Notes under the pieces: generated by a model
The model's database searches: none
What the model was told of the DNA's origin: nothing
What the model saw: the letters and a program-made list of their open reading frames with translations, nothing else
Shown here: piece by piece, positions 1 through 6,520 of the stretch
How positions within the stretch are numbered: the first letter of the stretch is position 1
How the letters are laid out: each line of letters starts with the position of its first letter
Made by a program: the position numbers and the translations under genes
Source: Pseudomonadota bacterium
Lineage (GTDB): Bacteria; Pseudomonadota; Alphaproteobacteria; Rhizobiales; Xanthobacteraceae
Length of the DNA: 7,367 bases
Assembly: GCA_023392205.1 (NCBI GenBank)
Contig: JAEVZN010000349.1
Coordinates: forward strand, 1 to 7,367
Direction of reading: 5' to 3'

Positions 1-1
1 G

Positions 2-1492
2 ATCGGGACACCGCCCAACCTGATTGTCTCGAGCTTCCGTGCCGAAAGCGGACGTAGCAGTTTTGCGATGTTCGATTTCACCCCGGTCGGTATTGCGGTC
101 GCTTTGGTCGGCGTCATCTTCATTGCGCTCGTCGGTTGGCGGATCGTGCCCGCGCGCAAGGGCGCGGCCGGCGAGGAATTCGACACCGGTGCCTATCTCA
201 CCGAGGCTAGGGTCCCCGAAAGCGCCAAAGCCGTTGGCATGTCGCTGCGGCAGATCGAGGAAACGCTGGACGAGGCCGATGCCCAGATCGTGGGCCTGAT
301 CCGCAACGAGGTCAGGGTCACGGCACCCAACCCGACGCGGCGGGTCTGGGCCGGCGATATTCTTGTGATCGAGGCCGAACCGAAGTCGCTGACGGCGGCC
401 TTGTCGTCGCTCGACCTGCGGCTGGAAGAGGCCATGCAGCCCGACGAAGAGGATGACGACGAGACGGAAGAGGCGGAAGAGGCTGAGAAGGCCGAGAAGG
501 CCGAAGGGGAATCGAAGGACGATACGGCGCCGGCAGAGGCGGACAAGAGCCGTGTGATGGCCGCGAAATCATCGACAGCGGACCCGGAAGAGGTAGAAAA
601 AGACCCGAAAGCCGCGCAGAAGCCTTCGCCATCCGACGACATTCTGCTGCGCGAACTGGCCGTGCTGCCGAATTCGACATTGGCGGGCCGTTCGGCGACG
701 GATATCCGTTTGCGCAATCGGTTTGGCATCAATCTGCTCGCCATCTCGCGCCAGGGACGGCGCTCAATGGCGCGATTGCGCACCGTGCGTATCCAGGCCG
801 GCGATGTGCTGCTGATGCAGGGCACACAGGAATCCATCACCGAATTCGCGCAGCAATATGGCTTGGTGCCGCTGGAAGAGCGGAAGCTGCGGCTGCCGGA
901 CAAGCGGCAGACGCTGATCGCATCCGCAATCATGCTGGCGGCGATTGCCGGCGCCGCTTTCGGTCTGGTGCCCGCGGCCATCTCGTTTGCTGCCGGCGTA
1001 TTGGCGTCGATGGCGTTTCGTGTCGTCCCGCCTCGCCATGTCTACACGGCCATCGACTGGCCGGTGGTGGTCCTGCTCGGCGCCATGATCCCGGTTGCGG
1101 GGGCGATGGCAACAACCGGGACGGCCGACCTGATCGCGCGGTTGCTCCTCGACGGGATCGCGCAGGGCAACGCAATTGTCGCGCTCACGCTGATCCTGAT
1201 CGTGACAATGACGCTTTCGGACTTCATGAACAACGCCGCGACGGCGGCGGTCATGTGCCCGATTGCCATCGGTACGGCGAATACGCTCGGCGTCAGCCCC
1301 GATTCATTCCTGATGGCGGTTGCGATCGGCGCCTCATGCGCTTTCCTCACGCCGATCGGGCATCAGAACAACACCCTGATCCTGGGGCCGGGTGGCCTTC
1401 GCTTCGGCGATTACTGGCCGCTCGGACTGCCGCTCGAAATCATTGTGGTTGTCGTCAGCGTGCCGATGCTGCTTTGGGTGTGGCCGCTTTAG
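2..1492 (+). CDS. SLC13/DASS-type permease with two RCK_C domains (5' partial)
   Basis: C-terminal 496 residues of an inner-membrane anion/sodium symporter-like permease. The frame is open from base 2 and begins inside the family's conserved N-half loop (IGTPPNLIV), so the ATG at 68 is internal and the true start lies outside the window. Order, counted from the Met at 68: a membrane segment (about 7-27); a first RCK_C/TrkA_C module (about 39-119); an acidic Glu/Asp/Lys/Ala linker (about 121-190); a second RCK_C (about 191-270); then hydrophobic helices to the end. The C-half repeats the substrate/sodium loop signatures SDFMNNAATAAV (384-395) and TPIGHQNNTLILGPG (428-442). Two RCK_C modules in the middle of an SLC13 permease is a known architecture; they probably bind a ligand and regulate transport. 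The substrate (sulfate, dicarboxylate or other) cannot be read from the sequence. The gene converges on the CHAT gene with 3 bases between the stops. Confidence 0.93.
   Translation: MGTPPNLIVSSFRAESGRSSFAMFDFTPVGIAVALVGVIFIALVGWRIVPARKGAAGEEFDTGAYLTEARVPESAKAVGMSLRQIEETLDEADAQIVGLIRNEVRVTAPNPTRRVWAGDILVIEAEPKSLTAALSSLDLRLEEAMQPDEEDDDETEEAEEAEKAEKAEGESKDDTAPAEADKSRVMAAKSSTADPEEVEKDPKAAQKPSPSDDILLRELAVLPNSTLAGRSATDIRLRNRFGINLLAISRQGRRSMARLRTVRIQAGDVLLMQGTQESITEFAQQYGLVPLEERKLRLPDKRQTLIASAIMLAAIAGAAFGLVPAAISFAAGVLASMAFRVVPPRHVYTAIDWPVVVLLGAMIPVAGAMATTGTADLIARLLLDGIAQGNAIVALTLILIVTMTLSDFMNNAATAAVMCPIAIGTANTLGVSPDSFLMAVAIGASCAFLTPIGHQNNTLILGPGGLRFGDYWPLGLPLEIIVVVVSVPMLLWVWPL
428..637 (+). other. 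Acidic low-complexity linker between the RCK_C domains
   Basis: About 70 residues between the two RCK_C modules are dominated by Glu, Asp, Lys and Ala, with EEDDDETEEAEEAEKAEKAE at the core. In DNA this is a run of imperfect GAG/GAA/GCC codon repeats, clearest at about 445-510. It is predicted disordered or a charged helix. It probably arose by repeat expansion and is likely to vary in length among relatives. The long Ser-rich minus-strand frame opposite it is a by-product of the GAG-rich codons. Confidence 0.7.
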
Positions 1493-1495
1493 GCG

Positions 1496-4400
1496 TCAGT
1501 TTCCGCCTTCGCCGACCACGATGAACGGCGCCCAAAAGGCCGGATAGGCATTGGTCTCGTCCGCCTTGTCTTCGATCATCGCGATCATCGCCTGACGTAA
1601 GGCTTCCGCGCGGGCAAGCTTCGGATCGGCGGTGAGGCGGGCAAAAAGATCCGTGGTCAGGCGGGCCGCGGCTTCGTCGCCGACCGGCCAATGCGACACG
1701 AGCAACGAGCGCGCGCCGGCATAGGTGAAGGCTTTGGCAAGCCCGGACAGGGCCTCTGCACCCGGCTTGTCGCCGGCTGCGGTGTTGCAGGCCGACAAGA
1801 CCACCCAATCGGCATTGAGCCTGAGCTGCGCGATCTCCGACCCGGTCAGCAAGCCATCGTCCAGCTCACTCACCGTATCCGGGATGGTCAGCGCCAGCGA
1901 AGGTTCTGCGAAACTGGCCACCTGCCCGGTTTCACCGGCGACAAGGCCATGTGTCGCAAAATAGACGATGCGGTATTGGTCGAGCCGCGCGTTCTTGACG
2001 GCAGCTTCGCTCGCCTGCTTTCCAAGGCGGACCTGGCGGGCCGGAGCGCCGAGGCTGTTGGCGACCGCCTTCAGTTCGACGGCCGTGCCAGGCAATTGCG
2101 GAAGCGCATTGACCAATGCGTCGCGGTTGGCGCGTGTCCCGGTAAAGTAATTCAGAAACGCGCTGACCGCCTTGGTGACGGCGCTGCGCGAGGCCCCCGC
2201 GTCGCCGTCGCCAAACACCGGATCGCCGAAGCCGATGAATGGTTCGGGCGCGCGACTGCCCTGCGCGAACTGGCGCAGCGATTTCAAAGCGGAGACGGAG
2301 GGGAGAATAGTGATTGCATGGCTTTTCACGAGCCAGGCCGCATCGCCATAGCCTGCGCTGGATGCAGGGACCGGGACGGACGGCTTTTCGGTCACCAGCA
2401 CATTGAACGGCAGGCCGGTTAGCGCGCCCGCCGGGACCAGCAGCAGCTTTTTACGGTCCTTGATGGCATCTTCGACCGGCCCAAGAATATCGCGGTAAAG
2501 ATTGAAAGCCGTTTCGAGGTTGAACATCTTGCTCCGGTCGGTGCCGGCCGCTTCAAGCTCCAGGCCGTGCCGGAATTCCGCGACACGTCCGGCGAGTTCT
2601 TCTGCACTCAGTTTTTTACTGAGCGCTTCCCAGCGCACCTCCTTGTCCGTAATGGCCCACACGAACACATTCTCGGCCGCAACCAGATAGGTGGCCAGCA
2701 CTTCGTCCGGACCGAGCAAGGCCTGGATATCGGAGATCGGAAGCGCGGATGTGGATGTGAGCTCTTGATATTCCGGAAATTTTTCGCTGAGGATCGCCGC
2801 CACGCTTTCCTGGCGCGCTTCTACGTCCGTGCGCTGCTTGCGTAATTGCGAGGCGACACGATGATTGTCGTCGCCGCGGGCGGTCGACAGGCTCTGAACC
2901 AGCGCCTTGTCGAGGCTCTGCCATTGGGCGGCCAGATCCTGCTGCTCGCGCACAAGTTTGCCAAGCGCATCGTCGCCCGCGGCAAATCGCATGCTCATCT
3001 GCGACAGCGCTGCGGAGACTCCGGTCAAATTGTAGTTCTGCGCGGCGACGAAGGCCTCGTCAGTCAGGGCGGAGAGTGAGCCCGGCTCGCTGCGGCCGGC
3101 TTCGTAGGCGATCACCGCCAGCCGTTCATAGATGCTCTTGTGCGCCAATGGTGCGTTGCCGCTGTCGGCGTTGCCTGCTGCGGCCAATTGCTTCTGGCGA
3201 TCCGACAGCATGCGAGCGGCCGAACGGATCAGCGACATTGCCTCATCATATTGGTTCTGGCGAAAGCGGGAGAGCGCCATGTTGTCGAGAACAATGGCGA
3301 GACTCGGATGCGTGTCGCCAAGAGTCTTTTCAAAGATATCTTTCGCGCGCGCGTAGTGACGGATGGCGTCGGCGTGACGCGAGTCTGCGCGCAATGCATT
3401 CGCGAGATTGCCGACGCTTGTGGCAACCTCGGGATGTTCTCCACCCAGGAGTTTCTCGCGCATATCGAGGGCGCGCTGGTGAAAACGGATCGCGTCCCTG
3501 TTGCGGCCCTGATGGAAGCGCACCAGGCCGAGATTGTCGAGCGTGGAGGCGATTCGGGGATGTTCGCCACCGAACCTCCGTTCGTAGATCTGCAATGCCT
3601 TTGCCAGCAGCGGATCGGCTTCGGAATATCGCTTCGCTTGCCACAGCAAGTTGCCCAGATTGTTGCTGTTGTCGGCGACCAGGTGGTGGTCGGGTCCGAG
3701 GGACTTTTCTGCGGAGACGATCGCGCGCCTGTAAATCTTCTCGGCTTCTTCCTCCCGTCCGACAGAAGCGTAGGAGTTTGCGAGATTGCCCAGCGTGCTG
3801 ATGACGAAGGGATGCTCGCGCGGGAGGGCATCCTGGTACACATCCAGAGCCTTGAGATACAGGTCGATGGCGTTTGAATAATCGCCCTTCGCGTTATAGA
3901 CGTTGGCCATGTTGTTGTAGGTATTTCCGACACTGGAATGCCGTGCGCCCTGCTGCTCGATGAATATGCCGAGAGCGGCCTCGTAATGTGTGATGGCGTC
4001 GGCAAAGTTGGATTGCGCCTGATAGACGCCGGCCAGGTTCTCATGTCCGATCGCGACACTCATATGCCGTGGCCCCAGCGTGTTCTCCAGTCTGTCCAGA
4101 GATTGCCGATAGAGCGCGACGGCGCGCGGATAATTGCCTTGCGCGACGTAGACTGAGGCCAGATTGATCTGTGTTTCGGCAAAATTGCTGTGCTCCCGGC
4201 CCAATTCCTCCTCATAGATGGCGAGCGCCCGTTCCATCATCTGGGCGGAGGCGGCGAGGCTCCCCTGATTTCTGAGTGCATTGCCGAGATTGTTCAGTGT
4301 AATGGCGACGGCGATGTTGTTGCGCTCACGCTCGAAGATGGCGAGCGCCTGCCGGAACAGCGGAATGGCATCGGCCGGACGCTTCAGTGCGTTATAGGCC

Positions 4401-4693
4401 CGTGCAAGCTCGTTCACGGCGATTGCATAGTTGAAATGCCGGGTGCCGTATTGTTTGCTGGCCTGGGCGACCATCTGCTTCCCAACCCGCTCGGCATCGG
4501 CGTAATTGCCGGCCTGCATGCTTTTGTCGAAGCGATCCTTCAGCGCGGTGAGGCTCTGCGCATAGGCGGGCTGCGGGAGCAGGGTGGATGCGGCAAGACT
4601 TGCAATGGCCAGATGCAGCGCGAGGAAGGCTGGGCGTGCGGAAAGGGGCATGTGAAAGTCCCGCTTTTTCTGGCGCGCCAGCTCCGACATCAT
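1496..4693 (-). CDS. Exported TPR-CHAT domain protein (putative caspase-like protease)
   Basis: A 1065-residue protein in three parts. (a) A Sec signal peptide: basic n-region, hydrophobic AFLALHLAIASLAASTLL, and a likely cut after Ala45 (AYA|Q). (b) About ten tandem TPRs with a 42-residue period (residues ~50-500), of the kinesin-light-chain type (repeated NLANxY/NNLGNL helices, xEHP linkers). (c) A helical spacer, then a CHAT domain (about 725-1062) with LLLVPAGALTGLPF (750-763), LPQLPGTAVEL (864-874), YFATHG with His915, and VLSACNTAAGD with Cys969. His915 and Cys969 fit the CHAT/caspase-clan dyad, so the protein may be an active cysteine peptidase; its substrate is unknown. TPRs usually bind partner proteins. 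Export to the periplasm is predicted. The start is uncertain: Met1/Met2 (4693/4690) or Met15 (4651). The latter gives a cleaner signal peptide and has GGGA seven bases upstream. It is not the CRISPR-linked Craspase: no type III-E genes are visible. Confidence 0.93.
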   Translation of the reverse strand: MMSELARQKKRDFHMPLSARPAFLALHLAIASLAASTLLPQPAYAQSLTALKDRFDKSMQAGNYADAERVGKQMVAQASKQYGTRHFNYAIAVNELARAYNALKRPADAIPLFRQALAIFERERNNIAVAITLNNLGNALRNQGSLAASAQMMERALAIYEEELGREHSNFAETQINLASVYVAQGNYPRAVALYRQSLDRLENTLGPRHMSVAIGHENLAGVYQAQSNFADAITHYEAALGIFIEQQGARHSSVGNTYNNMANVYNAKGDYSNAIDLYLKALDVYQDALPREHPFVISTLGNLANSYASVGREEEAEKIYRRAIVSAEKSLGPDHHLVADNSNNLGNLLWQAKRYSEADPLLAKALQIYERRFGGEHPRIASTLDNLGLVRFHQGRNRDAIRFHQRALDMREKLLGGEHPEVATSVGNLANALRADSRHADAIRHYARAKDIFEKTLGDTHPSLAIVLDNMALSRFRQNQYDEAMSLIRSAARMLSDRQKQLAAAGNADSGNAPLAHKSIYERLAVIAYEAGRSEPGSLSALTDEAFVAAQNYNLTGVSAALSQMSMRFAAGDDALGKLVREQQDLAAQWQSLDKALVQSLSTARGDDNHRVASQLRKQRTDVEARQESVAAILSEKFPEYQELTSTSALPISDIQALLGPDEVLATYLVAAENVFVWAITDKEVRWEALSKKLSAEELAGRVAEFRHGLELEAAGTDRSKMFNLETAFNLYRDILGPVEDAIKDRKKLLLVPAGALTGLPFNVLVTEKPSVPVPASSAGYGDAAWLVKSHAITILPSVSALKSLRQFAQGSRAPEPFIGFGDPVFGDGDAGASRSAVTKAVSAFLNYFTGTRANRDALVNALPQLPGTAVELKAVANSLGAPARQVRLGKQASEAAVKNARLDQYRIVYFATHGLVAGETGQVASFAEPSLALTIPDTVSELDDGLLTGSEIAQLRLNADWVVLSACNTAAGDKPGAEALSGLAKAFTYAGARSLLVSHWPVGDEAAARLTTDLFARLTADPKLARAEALRQAMIAMIEDKADETNAYPAFWAPFIVVGEGGN

Positions 4694-4719
4694 GCCCGGA
4701 TCATGCGCGCATCAAGGAG

Positions 4720-4748
4720 ATTGAGGCCGTGTATGATCGTGGCGTCAA
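4720..4748 (-). promoter_or_regulatory. Candidate promoter of the CHAT gene (weak)
   Basis: Reading the minus strand, TTGACG (4748-4743) is followed after 17 bases by CTCAAT (4725-4720). The -35 box matches the sigma70 consensus at 5 of 6 positions and the -10 at only 3 of 6. It lies between the hairpin downstream of the small exported gene and the CHAT start. Its position suits a separate transcript, but the -10 match is poor. Confidence 0.25.
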
Positions 4749-4775
4749 AAGCATGGCGTCCTGGATTTTCGAAGG

Positions 4776-4816
4776 CGGATCCCGGCGCTGTCCGCACAGG
4801 ACAGCCCCGGAATCCG
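4776..4816 (-). terminator. Long imperfect hairpin after the small exported gene
   Basis: An inverted repeat with 18-base arms, 16 of 18 paired, around a five-base loop (4794-4798). The inner seven pairs are perfect (GCTGTCC/GGACAGC); the mismatches are 4781/4811 and 4786/4806. It begins 25 bases after the stop of the 75-residue gene, where a terminator would sit, and upstream of the CHAT gene on the same strand. No T-tract follows on either strand, so it is not a textbook intrinsic terminator. It could instead stabilise the mRNA 3' end, attenuate read-through into the CHAT gene, or be a protein-binding site. Confidence 0.5.
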
Positions 4817-4841
4817 AAAGCTCAACGTTGTGAACAGCCTG

Positions 4842-5069
4842 TCAGCTGCGGCGGCACCAGCGGACGTAGCAGGTCGCGTCGCGGGGTGTCCGCACGGCGC
4901 ATTCCACCAGCGCGCGCTGATGTGCATAGGACCGGCTGTAATTATGCCAGCCGACGCCCCATGAGCCGGTGCTGCTGGTCGCGCGGCACGTCCATCTTGC
5001 GTCCGCTTCAGTCGCCGAAAAAGAAACCATGAAAACCGCAGCCAAACCTGCAAGAATTCCCAATCTCAT
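4842..5069 (-). CDS. Small exported cationic protein, DUF4189-like
   Basis: A 75-residue protein with a clear signal peptide (MRLGILAGLAAVFMVSFS..., likely cut after Ala24 in the ADA|RW context). The mature chain is about 51 residues, strongly basic and rich in Arg, Trp and Tyr. It has four cysteines (28, 57, 67, 72) that could form two disulfides in the periplasm. The pattern TGSWGVGW, then SYAHQRALVEC, then ATCYVRWC resembles the DUF4189 layout: a Gly/Trp strand, an Ala-rich helix ending in Cys, then a second Cys strand. This is recognition by eye and the protein is short for that family. Function is unknown. The start is well supported: GAGAGGG lies four bases upstream and a promoter-like pair sits at a suitable distance. 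A hairpin follows the stop, and the CHAT gene lies downstream on the same strand. Confidence 0.82.
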   Translation of the reverse strand: MRLGILAGLAAVFMVSFSATEADARWTCRATSSTGSWGVGWHNYSRSYAHQRALVECAVRTPRDATCYVRWCRRS

Positions 5070-5073
5070 CGTG

Positions 5074-5080
5074 CCCTCTC
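5074..5080 (-). promoter_or_regulatory. Ribosome binding site of the small exported gene
   Basis: GAGAGGG on the minus strand, four bases before the ATG at 5069. It is a strong Shine-Dalgarno match and fixes the start of this short gene. Confidence 0.7.
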
Positions 5081-5114
5081 ACATTTCCAGGATCGTATCT
5101 CATTACCGCAGCGC

Positions 5115-5143
5115 ATTTGAAAGAAGCCGGATAACAAGGTCAA
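5115..5143 (-). promoter_or_regulatory. Sigma70-like promoter of the small exported gene
   Basis: On the minus strand TTGACC (5143-5138; 5 of 6 to consensus) is separated by exactly 17 bases from TCAAAT (5120-5115; 4 of 6). Transcription would begin near 5108, leaving a leader of about 40 bases that contains the ribosome binding site. The rest of the 5070-5206 gap shows no gene, and I found no convincing terminator after the methyltransferase operon. Confidence 0.5.
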
Positions 5144-5206
5144 GTGGCGCGGGCCTTAACCATGCCGCCCTACATTTGGTCGCGTCGAACATTGCTTCGG
5201 TTCAAA

Positions 5207-5821
5207 TTATTTTCGGTCCGGTGACGGAGGCTGGAACCGGGCCATCTGGCTTGCGCCGCCAAGCTGCGGATGGAAACCGCCAATGTCGTTGAATGCGACG
5301 TTGTAGCCCGCGCGGCTTGCAACACCAATGGCCCAGTGCTGGAACTTCGCGCGATTCCATTCGAAGCGGTGGCCGGGATGGCGAAACCTGTGCGCAGGGA
5401 CGCCAAGCAGCGGGTTGAATTCCGCGTTCGGTGTTGTCATCACGACGACACCCGGCCTGATATCCGTGAACAGGGTCCGCTCGAGGGCAGACAGTTTTTC
5501 CGGCGCGACGTGCTCGACCGTCTCGATCAGGATGGCGCAATCGAACTGACCGATTGTCGGATTTGGTTCGGTGATCGAACCCAGTCTCGTTTCGACCTGT
5601 GCGGTGGTCTGTCCCTGCAAGCTGTCGAGTCTATGGCGCAGAGTCTCGAGCGATCTGTCACACTGGTCGATGCCCAGAATGAACTCGATCTGTGGATCCT
5701 CGGCGAGCCGGACGAAAAGATCGCCCTCACCGCAGCCGAGATCGATAATGCGGCGCGCACCGGACTCCATGATGGCGTTGTAAACGGCCTGCAGGCGCTG
5801 TTCATGCAGCCAGGTGGTCAT
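5207..5821 (-). CDS. Standalone Hen1-type RNA 2'-O-methyltransferase domain protein
   Basis: A 204-residue class I SAM-dependent methyltransferase. SAM motif I is IIDLGCGEGD (25-34), followed by the acidic strand-2 end GIDQC (Asp52). The segment IETVEHVAPEKLSALERTLF (99-118), then TTPNAEFN (129-136) and RHPGHRFEWNRAKFQHW (147-163), and a C-terminal GGASQMARF, follow the Hen1 catalytic domain. Glu100, Glu103, His104 and His151 match the Hen1 metal ligands (ExxEH...H), which coordinate the terminal 2',3'-hydroxyls of RNA. Hen1 methylates the 3'-terminal ribose 2'-OH. Canonical bacterial Hen1 is more than twice as long, has an N-terminal ligase-activating half and pairs with Pnkp in RNA repair; neither is present here. 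The start overlaps the upstream methyltransferase stop by ATGA, with AAAAGG four bases upstream, so translation is probably coupled. The family call is good; the RNA substrate is inferred. Confidence 0.85.
   Translation of the reverse strand: MTTWLHEQRLQAVYNAIMESGARRIIDLGCGEGDLFVRLAEDPQIEFILGIDQCDRSLETLRHRLDSLQGQTTAQVETRLGSITEPNPTIGQFDCAILIETVEHVAPEKLSALERTLFTDIRPGVVVMTTPNAEFNPLLGVPAHRFRHPGHRFEWNRAKFQHWAIGVASRAGYNVAFNDIGGFHPQLGGASQMARFQPPSPDRK
5818..5821 (-). other. ATGA stop/start overlap between two methyltransferase genes
   Basis: The last gene's ATG and the preceding gene's TGA share four bases on the minus strand, the classic arrangement for translational coupling. This supports a single transcript. 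Confidence 0.85.
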
Positions 5822-6489
5822 CCAGCCTTTTCCGGGTCTGCGTGTGGCCTTTGCATCAACGCAATATCATCGGCAGGTATCTCGCAGGACCAGCCTTGGA
5901 TTCGCGCAAGATGCTGAAAGGTCTCCTCGCGGTAAAAGACGACATGCGTCGGATCCATGCGGTAATGCCATGTGCCGAATTTTGCATCGTCGGTTAAAAA
6001 GCGGGTCATGATCGCGAGCCAGCCGCCAGGCCGGACCATCCGGAACAGTCGCTCGAATTCGTCCGCCGGGCGGTGGAAATGCTCTGCCGTTTCCGTGCAG
6101 GTCACGAAATCATAACGGTGCAGCAACACATCACGGTCGGGATAAAAAAAGGGATCGTAGAGCGCCATGTCATGTCCGCTTTCGCGCAACATGGCCGCAA
6201 GCGCCGGACCGGGGCCGCAGCCATAATCCAGCCCCCGCGATGCCTTGTCGAGCCGCTGAAGCAGCGGGCCGGCGAGCTTCGCGAGAAACCGTCGATAACG
6301 ACGGTCTTCGGGATCGTTCTGATGATCCAGGTATTGTGCGTATTCGTCTTCGCGCGACAAATGGTGACGCGGATCGAGGAGCCGCGCCTCGCATGTTGTG
6401 CAGCGCCAGTAATCCTTTCCGTCGACGGATAAAAACGGCTGCAGGCTTTCGGTCCGGCATACACTGCATGTGCTAACGGCAGAAGTCAT
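5818..6489 (-). CDS. Zinc-ribbon class I SAM methyltransferase (Methyltransf_23-like)
   Basis: A 223-residue cytoplasmic enzyme. The N-terminus has two CxxC pairs (Cys8/Cys11 and Cys30/Cys33), a small zinc ribbon. A helical linker is followed by the SAM-binding motif LDYGCGPGPAL (87-97), strand 2 ending at YDPFF (111-115), the segment TCTETAEHFHRPADEF (130-145), a PGGW turn (154-157), and WHYRMDPTHVVFY (174-186). The last motif is typical of a widespread Methyltransf_23-type group of unknown substrate. It also has ExxEH (Glu133, Glu136, His137), but that motif is common in class I methyltransferases and does not make it a Hen1. The gene begins 31 bases after the spermidine-synthase-like stop and overlaps the Hen1-like gene. 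No strong Shine-Dalgarno precedes the ATG, which also suggests expression as part of an operon. Substrate unknown. Confidence 0.88.
   Translation of the reverse strand: MTSAVSTCSVCRTESLQPFLSVDGKDYWRCTTCEARLLDPRHHLSREDEYAQYLDHQNDPEDRRYRRFLAKLAGPLLQRLDKASRGLDYGCGPGPALAAMLRESGHDMALYDPFFYPDRDVLLHRYDFVTCTETAEHFHRPADEFERLFRMVRPGGWLAIMTRFLTDDAKFGTWHYRMDPTHVVFYREETFQHLARIQGWSCEIPADDIALMQRPHADPEKAG
5826..5831 (-). promoter_or_regulatory. Ribosome binding site of the Hen1-like gene
   Basis: AAAAGG on the minus strand, four bases before the ATG at 5821 and inside the end of the upstream gene. It supports this start codon. Confidence 0.5.
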
Positions 6490-6520
6490 GTAACCAGGCT
6501 ATGCGGTTTGTCATGATCCG

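Noticed and set aside
68..70. ATG at 68 as the start of the permease
   Set aside because: The same frame is open back to base 2 and encodes the conserved SLC13 loop IGTPPNLIV, so this Met is internal.
193..981. 262-codon minus-strand reading frame opposite the permease
   Set aside because: Its Ser-rich composition mirrors the GAG/GAC-rich linker on the other strand; it has no recognisable domain and the plus-strand gene is certain.
1493..1513. GGCG/CGCC hairpin between the convergent genes as a shared terminator
   Set aside because: The stem is only four base pairs with an eight-base loop, and there is no T-tract.
1496..4693. CHAT-TPR protein as a type III-E CRISPR Craspase
   Set aside because: There is a signal peptide, a kinesin-light-chain repeat architecture, no gRAMP gene and no CRISPR repeats in the window.
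4190..5032. 280-codon plus-strand reading frame across the CHAT start and the small exported gene
   Set aside because: It is antisense to the TPR repeats and the DUF4189-like gene, spans the intergenic hairpin, and shows no domain.
5270..5917. 215-codon plus-strand reading frame opposite the two methyltransferases
   Set aside because: It is antisense to strongly supported methyltransferase motifs; long open antisense frames are common in GC-rich DNA.
5818..6489. The zinc-ribbon methyltransferase as a second Hen1
   Set aside because: It shares ExxEH, but that motif is common in class I methyltransferases; the TTPN and HRFEW Hen1 segments are missing.
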